Assembly: GCA_963593905.1 (NCBI GenBank)
Contig: CAVBBL010000003.1
Span: 62,001-126,000, forward strand
Reading direction: 5' to 3'
DNA from: CAG-791 sp963593905
GTDB taxonomy: Bacteria; Bacillota; Clostridia; Lachnospirales; Lachnospiraceae
Length of the DNA: 64,000 nucleotides
Part shown: positions 34,332 to 43,218 of the stretch, piece by piece
Layout of the letters: each line of letters begins with the position of its first letter
How positions within the stretch are numbered: position 1 is the stretch's first letter
Notes under the pieces: model-generated
Seen by the model: only the letters and a program-made list of their open reading frames with translations
Told to the model about the DNA's origin: nothing
The model's database searches: none
Made by a program: the position numbers and the translations under genes

Positions 34332-34414
34332 GAACACGGCCGGGCATCATAGGTAAAATCAAATTTAACTCCAACATCAAAATACGGATAGAAAAATAAT
34401 GTGCACTCTTTCAA

Positions 34415-34443
34415 TTGCGAACCCGTGGCTGCTGTGCTATAGT
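34415..34443 (+). promoter_or_regulatory. Promoter of the TetR-family gene
   Basis: TTGCGA (34415-34420), 17 bases, TATAGT (34438-34443). Confidence 0.6.
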
Positions 34444-34497
34444 AATCCTACATGCGCAAGACCGGCACAGTCAAATATCAACATCACGAAACAGCAT

Positions 34498-34583
34498 CTC
34501 TTTTAATCACATCGGAGATTCCCCTTCGCGAGATTCTCCTCGTGCTGTCGCAGCAAGCTGTGACATTACATATAGAGGTAAAC
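34498..34583 (+). repeat. Hairpin plus Shine-Dalgarno cassette A (TetR leader, plus strand)
   Basis: GGAGATTCCC...GAGATTCTCCTCGTG hairpin, then GTCGCAGCAAGCTGTGAC hairpin, then AGAGG and the start. Same block order as the minus-strand leaders, here on the plus strand because the gene is on the plus strand. Confidence 0.6.
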
Positions 34584-35186
34584 ATGAACGAAAAATTTTT
34601 TGATCTGAAAAAAGAAAAGCAGGATCGCATGATCAATGCCGCCCTGAAGGTATTTTCTGAACACGGATACAATCACGCCAGCACCGACGAGATTGTCAGT
34701 GAAGCTTCCATCAGTAAAGGTCTGCTTTTCCACTACTTCGAAAGTAAAATGGGACTGTATACGTTCCTTTATGACTATTGTACTCGCGTGATCGTCTTAG
34801 AGCTCTCCTCCAGCGTCAGCAGAGAGCGCTCAGACTTTTTCTCTCTGCAAAATGAGATACTGATGACAGAAATGAATCTCTGCCGCCAGTATCCCTATAT
34901 GCTTCTTTATCTGGAATCTGCCAAAAAAGAGACCGATCCTGCCATTACAGAAGCCATCTCCTCCAATCAGAAGCAGATTTCCAACTGCTACCATAACCTG
35001 GAGGGGCGAGCGGACTGCACTGCTATCGGTAAATCAGATGATGTACAGAGACTGATCAATATTTTCCGCTACACCAAACTGGAATTGATGCGCGATCAAT
35101 TTCGTAAAAATGACGTAGACATGGATCACCTGTACGAATCAGTGGCAGCGCACCTAGGGTTGCTGCAGCGACTAATGACAGTCTGA
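34584..35186 (+). CDS. TetR/AcrR-family transcriptional regulator
   Basis: 200 residues. N-terminal HTH: RMINAALKVFSEHGYNHAS then TDEIVSEASISKGLLFHYFESKMGLY, followed by a helical ligand domain. ATG 34584 has GAGG six bases before it; longer in-frame readings lack a site and would run through the leader cassette. Divergent to the nitroreductase, the most likely target. Confidence 0.9.
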   Translation: MNEKFFDLKKEKQDRMINAALKVFSEHGYNHASTDEIVSEASISKGLLFHYFESKMGLYTFLYDYCTRVIVLELSSSVSRERSDFFSLQNEILMTEMNLCRQYPYMLLYLESAKKETDPAITEAISSNQKQISNCYHNLEGRADCTAIGKSDDVQRLINIFRYTKLELMRDQFRKNDVDMDHLYESVAAHLGLLQRLMTV

Positions 35187-35287
35187 TTAACTGCCTCGAC
35201 TACAAATTTGTCCTGCATCAGCACAAGAACATCAACCTAAAAAGTCGCGTGCTCACAAACCTCTCACGTTATCTCCATTTATCTCCT

Positions 35288-36094
35288 TTATTTTTTCATT
35301 CTATAGGGCGGCTCCCCGGGGAAGCCGCCTTTTAGTTTCTGCATCCCCCGCTGCACGGCATCCTTAGAATTTTTCCAATCCGCATCCTTATTCTGATAAT
35401 CGAATTTTTCAACCAGCCAGGAAACATCCTCGGCCATACGCTCCATATTTCGCTGCATCAGCGCAAATATTGTCTCAAAAAACTGTTCTTTTTCCTTTTC
35501 CGGAATTTCCTGCTGTGCTCTCTCGCACAAATCCCCAAAGTGATGGAGGCAAAAGCCGTTGCTTTTCTCTATATTTTCCCGAAAAACCACATCCTTTTCC
35601 CAGAGATAGAAAAAAGTAGAAAGATAACGATCATAGGTTTCCCGTTCCTGTCTGCATATAAAGCAGGAACTGTCTTTCTGCCTTACCCAGGCGGCCACTG
35701 AATCTGTGCAGGCAACTTCCGAATCTGCTGCATTGCTGCTCTTTCCGGCAATACTTCCTTTTCTGAATCTACCGAGAATGGTCGTACCCTTCCCCCCTGC
35801 AGCGTGCTTCCTGATCTGTTCCTGCAATTCCCGATTCATCTGCTGGTAGTGGGTCTTTAGAATCCAGGCATTCCCCAGCGTATTACCGTAATCAAAAAGT
35901 TCTTTAAAATGTCGGCGGCAAAAGCCCTCCCGATCTGTCATGTCCCGAACGTCGCTTTCCATATAGGAGGCGCCGGCGCCCAGAGTAAAGTCCAGCAGAT
36001 CTTCCTCCACTTTCTTTTCGACCGCGCAAAGAGGGCATTCTCCTCCGGCAGCCACTGCATCGTTTAATGGAATGGTATAGAGTTTTTCCTTCAT
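35288..36094 (-). CDS. DUF6062-like cysteine-rich protein
   Basis: 268 residues, no signal peptide. It shows two internal copies of a Cys/His pattern: CPLC with FCRRHF in the N-terminal half, CFIC with FCLHHF in the second half, which suggests a duplicated metal-binding unit. This recalls the DUF6062 family of Clostridia, function unknown. ATG 36094 overlaps the stop of the MocR gene (ATGA), so the two are translationally coupled. Confidence 0.75.
   Translation of the reverse strand: MKEKLYTIPLNDAVAAGGECPLCAVEKKVEEDLLDFTLGAGASYMESDVRDMTDREGFCRRHFKELFDYGNTLGNAWILKTHYQQMNRELQEQIRKHAAGGKGTTILGRFRKGSIAGKSSNAADSEVACTDSVAAWVRQKDSSCFICRQERETYDRYLSTFFYLWEKDVVFRENIEKSNGFCLHHFGDLCERAQQEIPEKEKEQFFETIFALMQRNMERMAEDVSWLVEKFDYQNKDADWKNSKDAVQRGMQKLKGGFPGEPPYRMKK
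35307..35334 (+). terminator. Probable terminator of the TetR gene inside the converging 3' end
   Basis: GGCGGCT-CC pairs with GG-AGCCGCC and is followed by TTTTAG on the plus strand. It lies within the last codons of the DUF6062-like gene. Confidence 0.45.
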
Positions 36095-37608
36095 AGCCAC
36101 GCCTCCTTTAATCTATTTAAGCCCTCTGTAATCTCCTCCGGCCGAAGGGCAGCATAACCCAGCATCAATGTCGGACCATGATCTGTATTCTCAGGAAGAG
36201 GTAATTCCGGGATGAGGTTTTCAGACATCGGATAGACCTGCACGCCTTTTTGGAGTGCTTTCTTTGCCAGACTTTTCTCAACTATTTGATTCACCTGCTG
36301 CACCTGCCATGTATTTTGACCAGATTTCGTCTGCATTCCTGTACTTGCATTCATTATCTCCGTCATATCCCATTCCGTACGCTTTACAGTAAGTAACAAA
36401 TGCAGACCGGCGCCGGCGCCGGTAATCTCAAACTTTCTTCTGAAGGGATGCAGCCCCTGCAGGACCAGATCGTGCTTTCCACGGTAGATATTGCGCATCT
36501 TATTCAGGTAACGCTCAAAATATCCCTCTCTTATAAATTCATCCAGAATTCCCTGGTCAATGCGGGAAACTGTAGAGGAAAAAAAGCGGCATCTCTCCTT
36601 ATATCTTTCCACCAGTTCCCAAGGCAGTATCATAAAACTGATGCGGATTGCCGGCGCAATCGATTTACTGAAGGTGCCTATGTAAATTACGCGCCCGAAT
36701 CTGTCCGAGGCCTGCAGAGAAGGAACCGGTTTTCCCCGGTAGCGAAACTCAGAGTCATAATCATCCTCTATCAGATAACGATCTTTTTCAGCTCCTGCCC
36801 AGCCCAGTAGCTCCGCTCTTCTGGCAATAGGCATCACTATTCCCGTGGGAAATTGATGGGAAGGCATGACATAAGCCAGCTGTGCACCGCTTTCTTCCAG
36901 GGCATCTGCACGCATTCCCTGTCTGTCCATGGCAACCGGCTTGACCTGATAGCCGAAAGAACTGAAGATCCTATAAGCCCGCAGATAAGTAGGATCCTCC
37001 ATGGCAATAATTTTTCCTTCTCCCAGGATATGACGCAGCAGCATCAGCAGATAGTCATTACCCGCTCCTACTACAATCTGCTCCGGATCACAGGACACCC
37101 CCCGGGACAGATGCAAGTAATGGGCAATGGTTGCCCGAAGGGAATAATCTCCGCAGGGCTCTCCTAATGCAAACATTTCCGACCGTGCATCTACCAAGGT
37201 ATTCTTGGTGATCTTTTTCCATGTAGCGTAGGGAAAAAAAGACATGTCAATGCGACGGGGAGAGAAATCTATTGCAGAACTGTCATCTCGAAATTCTCTG
37301 CTTTCTGCCGGTGCGGCCGCTCTCCCAGGCTCTCTCTTCTCCATATTCCCCAGATTGTAGAGATTATCAATACCGCAGACAAAATATCCCCGGTTCTTTT
37401 TAGCTTCCAGATATCCCTCACTTACCAGCTGGTCGTAGGCCAATTGCGCCGTGCTGCGGGAGACCTGCAAATATGCTGCCAAAGAACGCGTAGAGGGAAG
37501 CTTCTCGTTTTCAAGAAGCTTCCCCTCTCTGATTTCACGCTTTATATAGGCATAGATCTGTTCATATAAATGTCCGCCTTCCGGCGTAAAGCTAATGCTT
37601 AATTCCAC
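36091..37608 (-). CDS. MocR/PdxR-type GntR regulator with aminotransferase domain
   Basis: 505 residues: GntR winged helix at 1-75 (LYEQIYAYIKREIREG, LPSTRSLAAYLQVSRSTAQL), then a fold-type I aminotransferase domain with cofactor lysine in YIGTFSKSIAPAIRIS and DDYDSEFRYRG. Such regulators use PLP as ligand; they control pdxST, gabTD or other genes. No pdx genes are near. A ~35-residue polar insert (about 415-450) precedes the final domain. Confidence 0.9.
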   Translation of the reverse strand: MELSISFTPEGGHLYEQIYAYIKREIREGKLLENEKLPSTRSLAAYLQVSRSTAQLAYDQLVSEGYLEAKKNRGYFVCGIDNLYNLGNMEKREPGRAAAPAESREFRDDSSAIDFSPRRIDMSFFPYATWKKITKNTLVDARSEMFALGEPCGDYSLRATIAHYLHLSRGVSCDPEQIVVGAGNDYLLMLLRHILGEGKIIAMEDPTYLRAYRIFSSFGYQVKPVAMDRQGMRADALEESGAQLAYVMPSHQFPTGIVMPIARRAELLGWAGAEKDRYLIEDDYDSEFRYRGKPVPSLQASDRFGRVIYIGTFSKSIAPAIRISFMILPWELVERYKERCRFFSSTVSRIDQGILDEFIREGYFERYLNKMRNIYRGKHDLVLQGLHPFRRKFEITGAGAGLHLLLTVKRTEWDMTEIMNASTGMQTKSGQNTWQVQQVNQIVEKSLAKKALQKGVQVYPMSENLIPELPLPENTDHGPTLMLGYAALRPEEITEGLNRLKEAWL

Positions 37609-37689
37609 CTGTGGCTCCTTTATTCCTTAAGTCCTAAAGGCGTAAAAGGACAGAACTTTTGTCTCTTTTGCACTGCTCTGCAGTGTTTT

Positions 37690-39384
37690 TTACGCCTTAG
37701 GCAGTACGAAAGAGCTCTTTAATCCCACGATTCTGTTAAAGACAGGTGCGCCTTCCTTAGAATCCTTGTAATCCGCACAGAAATAACCGTTTCTGACGAA
37801 CTGGAAGCGGTCATAGGCCTTTGCCTGTGCCAATGCCGGCTCCACATATGCCTGACAAACAGTGAGAGAATTGGGATTCAGATTCAAAGATCCATCCTCG
37901 TTGTAAACACCCTTTTCCTCATCGATGATATTCTCATAAAGGCGCACAGTGCAGGGAACCGCGTCTGCTGCATTCACCCAGTGAATGGTGCCCTTGACCT
38001 TGCGACCAGTAAAACCTGTGCCGCACTTAGTCTCCGGATCATAAGTGGCATGAATCACTGTCACATTGCCTGCCTCATCCTTTTCGCAGCCGGTGCACTT
38101 CACGAAATACGCATTCATCAGGCGCACTTCATTACCGGGGAAGAGACGATAATACTTCTTCGGCGGCTCCTCCATGAAGTCCTCCTGCTCCACCCAGAGC
38201 TCACGGCTAAAGGTAATCTTACGAGTGCCAAGGGCAGGATTTTCCATATTATTGTCCGCAATCAGTTCCTCTGTCTGTCCCTCAGGATAGTTGTCAATGA
38301 TCAGTTTCACCGGATGGATCACTGCCATCATACGATTGCAATTAGGCTTTAAATCTTCGCGAATGCAATACTCCAACATCGCATCGTCCACAGAGGACTG
38401 GCTCTTGGAAATACCGCACAGCTCTACGAATCGCTTGATGGATGCGGGGGTATATCCTCTTCGGCGAAGCGCCGCGATAGAAACAAGCCTGGGGTCATCC
38501 CAGCCGTCCACAATCTGCTGTTCCACCAGCTTTTTGATATAGCGCTTTCCGGTCACTACATTGGTCAGATAGAGCTTTGCAAACTCAATCTGTCTGGGGG
38601 GATGCGGATATTCTGCCTCTCTGACCACCCAGTCATACAGCGGTCTGTGATCCTCAAATTCCAGGGTACAAATGGAGTGTGTAATCCCCTCAATAGCATC
38701 CTCAATGGGGTGAGCAAAATCGTACATGGGATAAATGCACCACTTGTCACCGGTGTTCTGATGGGACATATGCGCCACACGGTAAATAATGGGATCTCTC
38801 ATGTTGATGTTAGAGCTGGCCATATCGATCTTGGCCCGCAGGGTCTTCTCCCCGTCGGCAAACTCTCCGTTTTTCATTTTTTCAAACAGAGAAAGATTTT
38901 CCTCGATACTGCGGTCGCGATTAGGATCATCGGTACCGGGCTCTGTCAATGTGCCGCGATACTCTCTCATCTGCTCAGCAGTCAGATCAGATACATAGGC
39001 CTTTCCCTTTTTGATCAGGCGGACTGCCACTTCATACATTTCATCAAAATAATCGGAGGCAAAGAATAATCTATCCTCCCAGTCAGCCCCCAGCCATGCC
39101 ACATCCTGTTTAATAGACTCTACAAATTCAGACTTTTCCTTTGTAGGGTTCGTGTCGTCAAAGCGCAGATTGAACTTTCCGCCATATTCCTGTGCCAGAC
39201 CATAGTTAAGCAATATGCTCTTTGCGTGGCCGATGTGCAGATAACCATTGGGCTCGGGAGGAAAACGGGTATGCACCGTATCATAAACGCCCTCAGCCAG
39301 ATCCTTGTCGATGGCCTGCTCGATAAAATTCCTGCTCTCGACCGAACCTGTCTCTTCTTTCTTTACTTCCTCTAGGTCACTCAT
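37690..39384 (-). CDS. glnS: Glutaminyl-tRNA synthetase
   Basis: Charges tRNA-Gln directly. 564 residues. Class I HIGH in FPPEPNGYLHIGHAKS, second signature region TGKRYIKKLVEQQIVDGWDD, and the C-terminal beta-barrel anticodon domain from about 350. Many Firmicutes lack it and use GatCAB amidation, so its presence is notable. ATG 39384 has GAGG six bases before it. Confidence 0.96.
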   Translation of the reverse strand: MSDLEEVKKEETGSVESRNFIEQAIDKDLAEGVYDTVHTRFPPEPNGYLHIGHAKSILLNYGLAQEYGGKFNLRFDDTNPTKEKSEFVESIKQDVAWLGADWEDRLFFASDYFDEMYEVAVRLIKKGKAYVSDLTAEQMREYRGTLTEPGTDDPNRDRSIEENLSLFEKMKNGEFADGEKTLRAKIDMASSNINMRDPIIYRVAHMSHQNTGDKWCIYPMYDFAHPIEDAIEGITHSICTLEFEDHRPLYDWVVREAEYPHPPRQIEFAKLYLTNVVTGKRYIKKLVEQQIVDGWDDPRLVSIAALRRRGYTPASIKRFVELCGISKSQSSVDDAMLEYCIREDLKPNCNRMMAVIHPVKLIIDNYPEGQTEELIADNNMENPALGTRKITFSRELWVEQEDFMEEPPKKYYRLFPGNEVRLMNAYFVKCTGCEKDEAGNVTVIHATYDPETKCGTGFTGRKVKGTIHWVNAADAVPCTVRLYENIIDEEKGVYNEDGSLNLNPNSLTVCQAYVEPALAQAKAYDRFQFVRNGYFCADYKDSKEGAPVFNRIVGLKSSFVLPKA

Positions 39385-39412
39385 AATAATCCTCATTTCT
39401 GAACAGCTTCAC
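39385..39412 (-). repeat. Leader cassette D (glnS)
   Basis: Minus strand GAAGCTGTTCAGAAATGAGG directly before the start; the same 5' sequence occurs before dapB (two tandem copies), at ~55110 and before the DUF6106 gene. Confidence 0.5.
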
Positions 39413-39483
39413 TCACAATATATTTCCTGCCAGCCATGCCTTTTTCGGCCTAGCTGACAGGATCTTTAGTATTATAACAGATT

Positions 39484-40938
39484 TTATTCGTCTACAGAAT
39501 AGTTCGGTGCTTCTTTTGTGATGTGAATATCATGAGGATGGCTCTCACGCAGAGATGCTGCGGTAATCTTTACAAACTTGCTGTCGCTGCGCAGGGTCTC
39601 TAAATCCTGTGCGCCGCAGTAACCCATACCGGCACGGATACCGCCGATGAGCTGGAATACAGTATCCTCTACAGAACCCTTATAAGCCACACGGCCTTCT
39701 ACGCCTTCCGGCACCAGCTTCTTTGCGTTTTCCTGGAAATAGCGGTCCTTGCTTCCGTTTTCCATAGCGGAGATAGATCCCATGCCGCGGTAAACCTTGT
39801 ATTTTCTTCCCTGATAGAGCTCGAACTCTCCCGGGCTCTCTTCGCACCCTGCAAAGATGGAACCCATCATGCATACGCTGCCGCCGGCTGCCAGTGCTTT
39901 GGTCATATCACCGGAGTACTTGATACCGCCGTCTGCGATGACCGGAATGCCATATTCCTTAGCCACTGCGTAGGCATCCATGATGGCACTGACCTGCGGT
40001 ACGCCGATACCGGTGACTACACGGGTAGTACAGATAGAACCGGGACCGATACCTACCTTGACAGCGTCTGCGCCGGCCTCAATCAGGGCTCTGGTTCCCT
40101 CACCGGTAGCTACATTGCCGGCGATTACATCCAGATCCGGATAGTGCTCCTTGATCATGCGAAGGCACCGCAGCACATTTTCGGAATGACCGTGGGCACT
40201 GTCTAAGACGATTACGTCCACCTTGGCATCTACCAATGCTGCCACTCTGTCCAGCACATTGGCGGTAATGCCTACGCCTGCGCCGCAGAGAAGTCTGCCC
40301 TGTGAATCCTTGGCAGCCAAAGGATATTTGATGGTCTTCTCAATATCTTTGATGGTGATCAGACCTACCAGATTATAGTCGTCATCTACGATAGGGAGTT
40401 TTTCCTTCTTGGACCTGGCCAGAATCTGCTTGGCATCCTCCAGGGTGATGCCCTCCTTAGCAGTTACCAGATTTTCACTGGTCATGGACTCCTTGATCTT
40501 CTTCGTGTAGTCAGTCTCGAATTTCAGATCACGGTTGGTGATGATGCCGACTAACTTTCTGCCCTCTGTGACAGGGACACCGGAGATACGGAACTTACGC
40601 ATCAGTGCCTCTGCATCCGCCAATGTATGCTCCGGAGAAAGAGAAAAAGGATCTGTGATGACACCATTCTCAGAACGCTTTACCTTATCGACCTCTTCTG
40701 CCTGTGCCTCAATGGACATGTTCTTATGGATGATACCGATACCACCCTGTCTCGCCATGGCGATTGCCATGCGATTCTCTGTTACCGTATCCATGCCCGC
40801 ACTCATCATAGGGATATTCAGGGCGATCTTCTTGGTCAGGTGGGTAGAAATATCCACCGAATTGGGAATCACCTGTGAGTAAGCGGGTACCAGCAGGACA
40901 TCGTCAAAAGTAATGCCTTCACCGATTATCTTTGCCAT
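39484..40938 (-). CDS. guaB: IMP dehydrogenase
   Basis: Oxidises IMP to XMP, the committed guanine step. 484 residues: TIM barrel interrupted by two CBS domains (about 95-210), active-site Cys in GIGPGSICTTRVVTGIG, and flap region YRGMGSISAM with EGRVAYKGSV. A GAGGAGA site precedes ATG 40938. The leader shows no purine riboswitch. Confidence 0.98.
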   Translation of the reverse strand: MAKIIGEGITFDDVLLVPAYSQVIPNSVDISTHLTKKIALNIPMMSAGMDTVTENRMAIAMARQGGIGIIHKNMSIEAQAEEVDKVKRSENGVITDPFSLSPEHTLADAEALMRKFRISGVPVTEGRKLVGIITNRDLKFETDYTKKIKESMTSENLVTAKEGITLEDAKQILARSKKEKLPIVDDDYNLVGLITIKDIEKTIKYPLAAKDSQGRLLCGAGVGITANVLDRVAALVDAKVDVIVLDSAHGHSENVLRCLRMIKEHYPDLDVIAGNVATGEGTRALIEAGADAVKVGIGPGSICTTRVVTGIGVPQVSAIMDAYAVAKEYGIPVIADGGIKYSGDMTKALAAGGSVCMMGSIFAGCEESPGEFELYQGRKYKVYRGMGSISAMENGSKDRYFQENAKKLVPEGVEGRVAYKGSVEDTVFQLIGGIRAGMGYCGAQDLETLRSDSKFVKITAASLRESHPHDIHITKEAPNYSVDE

Positions 40939-41186
40939 TCTCTGTCTCCTCTCCTTCTCTTTCTGTCTTACTGTCTGGTTACATGCTGTTAAGTTTTCGC
41001 AGAATGTCCCGAAAAACTATGACACCGCATCTGACACTGCTTATAGCTTATAAAAGAACGATTCCGTCCTCCTGTGTCCCGCCGCATCACCTGTGGGTCT
41101 AACTGCTGCCTTGTATCATAAAGCAGTCCTGCGACTGCTCTATACCTTTGTAATGTAGAAACTATTCCGAACATTCCTGTATAGCA

Positions 41187-41684
41187 TCAGGAATTAAACG
41201 TCTTTCTGGGAGCAAACATACGGATGGCATTTACCATCTCTTCACTGGGCTCCAAGATCAGCTTGGTATCGCCGTTCAAAAACATGAGATATCTGGGATC
41301 CGGCTGTTTCTCTTCATGAGAACTGAAATCCAGTTCACGCGCCTTTCTGTTTTTATAATCATCCAGATGATAGGAAGTAATAGGGGCTAAGATCTCCATT
41401 TTTTCCAGGTCATACTTACCGATCTCCTTGCGATGGCTTAGATTCATAATCTTAGCCAGACGAAGTTCTCTGTCCAGATAGGTATATTCATATTCGATAT
41501 TCACATTGCGGGAAACAAAAAAGGCTGCAATGCCGCACACCACAGCTACGATGAATCCAAGCCAGAGTCCGGTGCACCCTATCAGAAAGAAAGCTACTGC
41601 CAGCGCAATCGTCAAAATCTTTAAAAACTTCATTACTGTGCTGTCTTTTCTCTTTACTACTACTTCAATACATCCTGTATCCAT
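41187..41684 (-). CDS. DUF6106-like small membrane protein
   Basis: 165 residues with two hydrophobic segments near 18-60 (ILTIALAVAFFLIGCTGLWL, IVAVVCGIAAFFV), then a soluble domain (YEYTYLDRELRLAKIMNLSHR, RYLMFLNGDTKLILEPS). Resembles DUF6106 of Clostridia; function unknown. GGAG precedes ATG 41684 in cassette D context. Confidence 0.7.
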   Translation of the reverse strand: MDTGCIEVVVKRKDSTVMKFLKILTIALAVAFFLIGCTGLWLGFIVAVVCGIAAFFVSRNVNIEYEYTYLDRELRLAKIMNLSHRKEIGKYDLEKMEILAPITSYHLDDYKNRKARELDFSSHEEKQPDPRYLMFLNGDTKLILEPSEEMVNAIRMFAPRKTFNS

Positions 41685-41715
41685 TTTTAATCTCCATTTC
41701 TGAGCAGCAGACACC
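41685..41715 (-). repeat. Leader cassette D (DUF6106-like gene)
   Basis: CTGCTGCTCAGAAATGGAGA on the minus strand, directly before the start codon. Confidence 0.45.
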
Positions 41716-41861
41716 CTGCCTCGGCATCTGCCGCTGATTTTTAATATATTATTACAGGTTTTTTAACTTTGCAATAGCTTTTGCAAAATCTTATACCATG
41801 TATAAGTACTGCTTATAACATAATTTACCATCGATGACTTCTGGTTCTCCACACTATAACA

Positions 41862-42785
41862 TCAATGCTCCCACAGATAATCCAGCATCTTTAACGCCAT
41901 ATCCTGTCTCTCCGAGGAAACCAATACGCCGCAGACAGGCACGATATCACCATAAAAATTGGTGGTAGAAAAATAGGGTGCCTCTGTCAGGATCACACCC
42001 ACGGGGATGGGATCTTCCATAGTGGAAGGATTCGGGCTCACGAATACATCTTTCTTTTCCTGCTCCAGCAAAGCCGCTGCCTTAGCGTCTGCCTCAGCCG
42101 TCAGAGGATTGGAATCAATATCATCCGCATCTTCTGCATCCTCTGTCGCACCTGTGTTATCCCCCTCGGCATTCTCCGTCGCTCCGCTTTCTGAAAAAGT
42201 CGCGTCACTTTCCGCCTCCGCAGCCTGCTCATCCAGTGAAGAGGAGTTCTCATATTCCTCAATTTCCTTGCCGTCTATGTAATAGAAATAAGGGGAATAC
42301 TTTTCAATCTGTTCCTCGCTTAAAATATCCCGCAGGTCCGTAAACATGCCGCTTCTGGCATAATTATGAAAATTATAGGGATCTGCTGTCAGCACATCCA
42401 GATCCTTAGCCGCAGAATACGCCATGATTTTCATAGAAGTCGCCGCCTCCACCTGCGACTGGGCCCCTCCGGGCGTAATATAGGAGGACGTGTCGATGGT
42501 CACGGAATATTTGCCGGTATCAATCCCTGCATACCGAATAAACGACTCCTCGATCCAGTCGGTACTGTAGGTAAGATCCGTATTGGAACCGTTTAAAAAC
42601 ATAGCGTTGACAGCAGTAGGCTTGTTCGAGGCAATGCTTTTGATTAAACTGATGAGAATCACTGCCACCACAATCACCGCTGCTGTGGGCCATTTGTAAT
42701 AGGTCATAAAATAGGAAAAATGTGCCTTAAAGCCTTTTCCTTTGAGCTTTTTGTGCTCTGCTCTTATTTCTTCTGATACACTCAT
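41862..42785 (-). CDS. Hypothetical single-pass membrane protein
   Basis: 307 residues, not recognised. N-terminal cytoplasmic 38 residues, one helix (TAAVIVVAVILISLI, about 40-58), then an exposed domain: AMFLNGSNTDLTYSTDWIEE and DVLTADPYNFHNYARSGMFT resemble an extracellular binding-protein half. Residues ~185-235 are an Asp/Glu/Ala-rich disordered stretch. GGGAGG is seven bases before ATG 42785. It ends GVLVSSERQDMALKMLDYLW, again binding-protein-like. Could be a solute-binding fragment tethered to the membrane. Confidence 0.7.
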   Translation of the reverse strand: MSVSEEIRAEHKKLKGKGFKAHFSYFMTYYKWPTAAVIVVAVILISLIKSIASNKPTAVNAMFLNGSNTDLTYSTDWIEESFIRYAGIDTGKYSVTIDTSSYITPGGAQSQVEAATSMKIMAYSAAKDLDVLTADPYNFHNYARSGMFTDLRDILSEEQIEKYSPYFYYIDGKEIEEYENSSSLDEQAAEAESDATFSESGATENAEGDNTGATEDAEDADDIDSNPLTAEADAKAAALLEQEKKDVFVSPNPSTMEDPIPVGVILTEAPYFSTTNFYGDIVPVCGVLVSSERQDMALKMLDYLWEH

Positions 42786-43000
42786 GGAAAAACCTCCCTT
42801 TTTGATCAATAAATCTATCTTACACTTTAACCATGCAGTGACTCAAGAATTCGCCCGGAAATTTCATTTTTTTTTCAGACATCCTGGATTTCCATTTTTC
42901 TATAAGCAAAGCCACCACCCAAATCAAAGTTTCTAATCAAAGCCATGTTTCTCTTTTATGAAGCTTCGCAACGCCAAACAGCACCTTACGCTGACAAATG

Positions 43001-43042
43001 AAAAGGGATCCATTGCTTTCCTACAGCAATGAATCCCCTTTT
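43001..43042 (-). terminator. Terminator after lysC
   Basis: AAAAGGGATCCATTGCT pairs with AGCAATGAATCCCCTTTT with minor mismatch around a 7-base loop; T-run on the minus strand after it. Closes the threonine operon. Confidence 0.7.
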
Positions 43043-43129
43043 CGATCCTTCCGATTCAATTATCAGGTCCAGATGTTAAATTTCCTTCCCCACACACCTT
43101 GCCAAAAGAGACTCCGCCTAAACAAAATC

Positions 43130-43203
43130 CCTTGCTAAGGATTTGCAGGGAAATGGACGCTTTGCAGCGCCAATCCAAATCCAGCGAGAAAATGCCTTCA
43201 TCA
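43130..43203 (-). repeat. Dispersed intergenic repeat B, copy 5 (inverted)
   Basis: On the minus strand GATGAAGGCATTTTCTCGC, a CGCTGCAAAGCG hairpin and TTTCCCTGCAAATCC follow the repeat B order. Lies between lysC and its terminator. Confidence 0.5.
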
Positions 43204-43218
43204 TCACTTTCCTAATCT

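Noticed and set aside
39426..39461. Terminator between guaB and glnS
   Set aside because: A good hairpin exists (CCTGCCAGCC/GGC-AGCTGACAGG) but neither strand has a following T-run.
40989..41174. 61-codon frame upstream of guaB, and a purine riboswitch there
   Set aside because: No ribosome site, no recognisable product, and the purine aptamer core motifs are not present.
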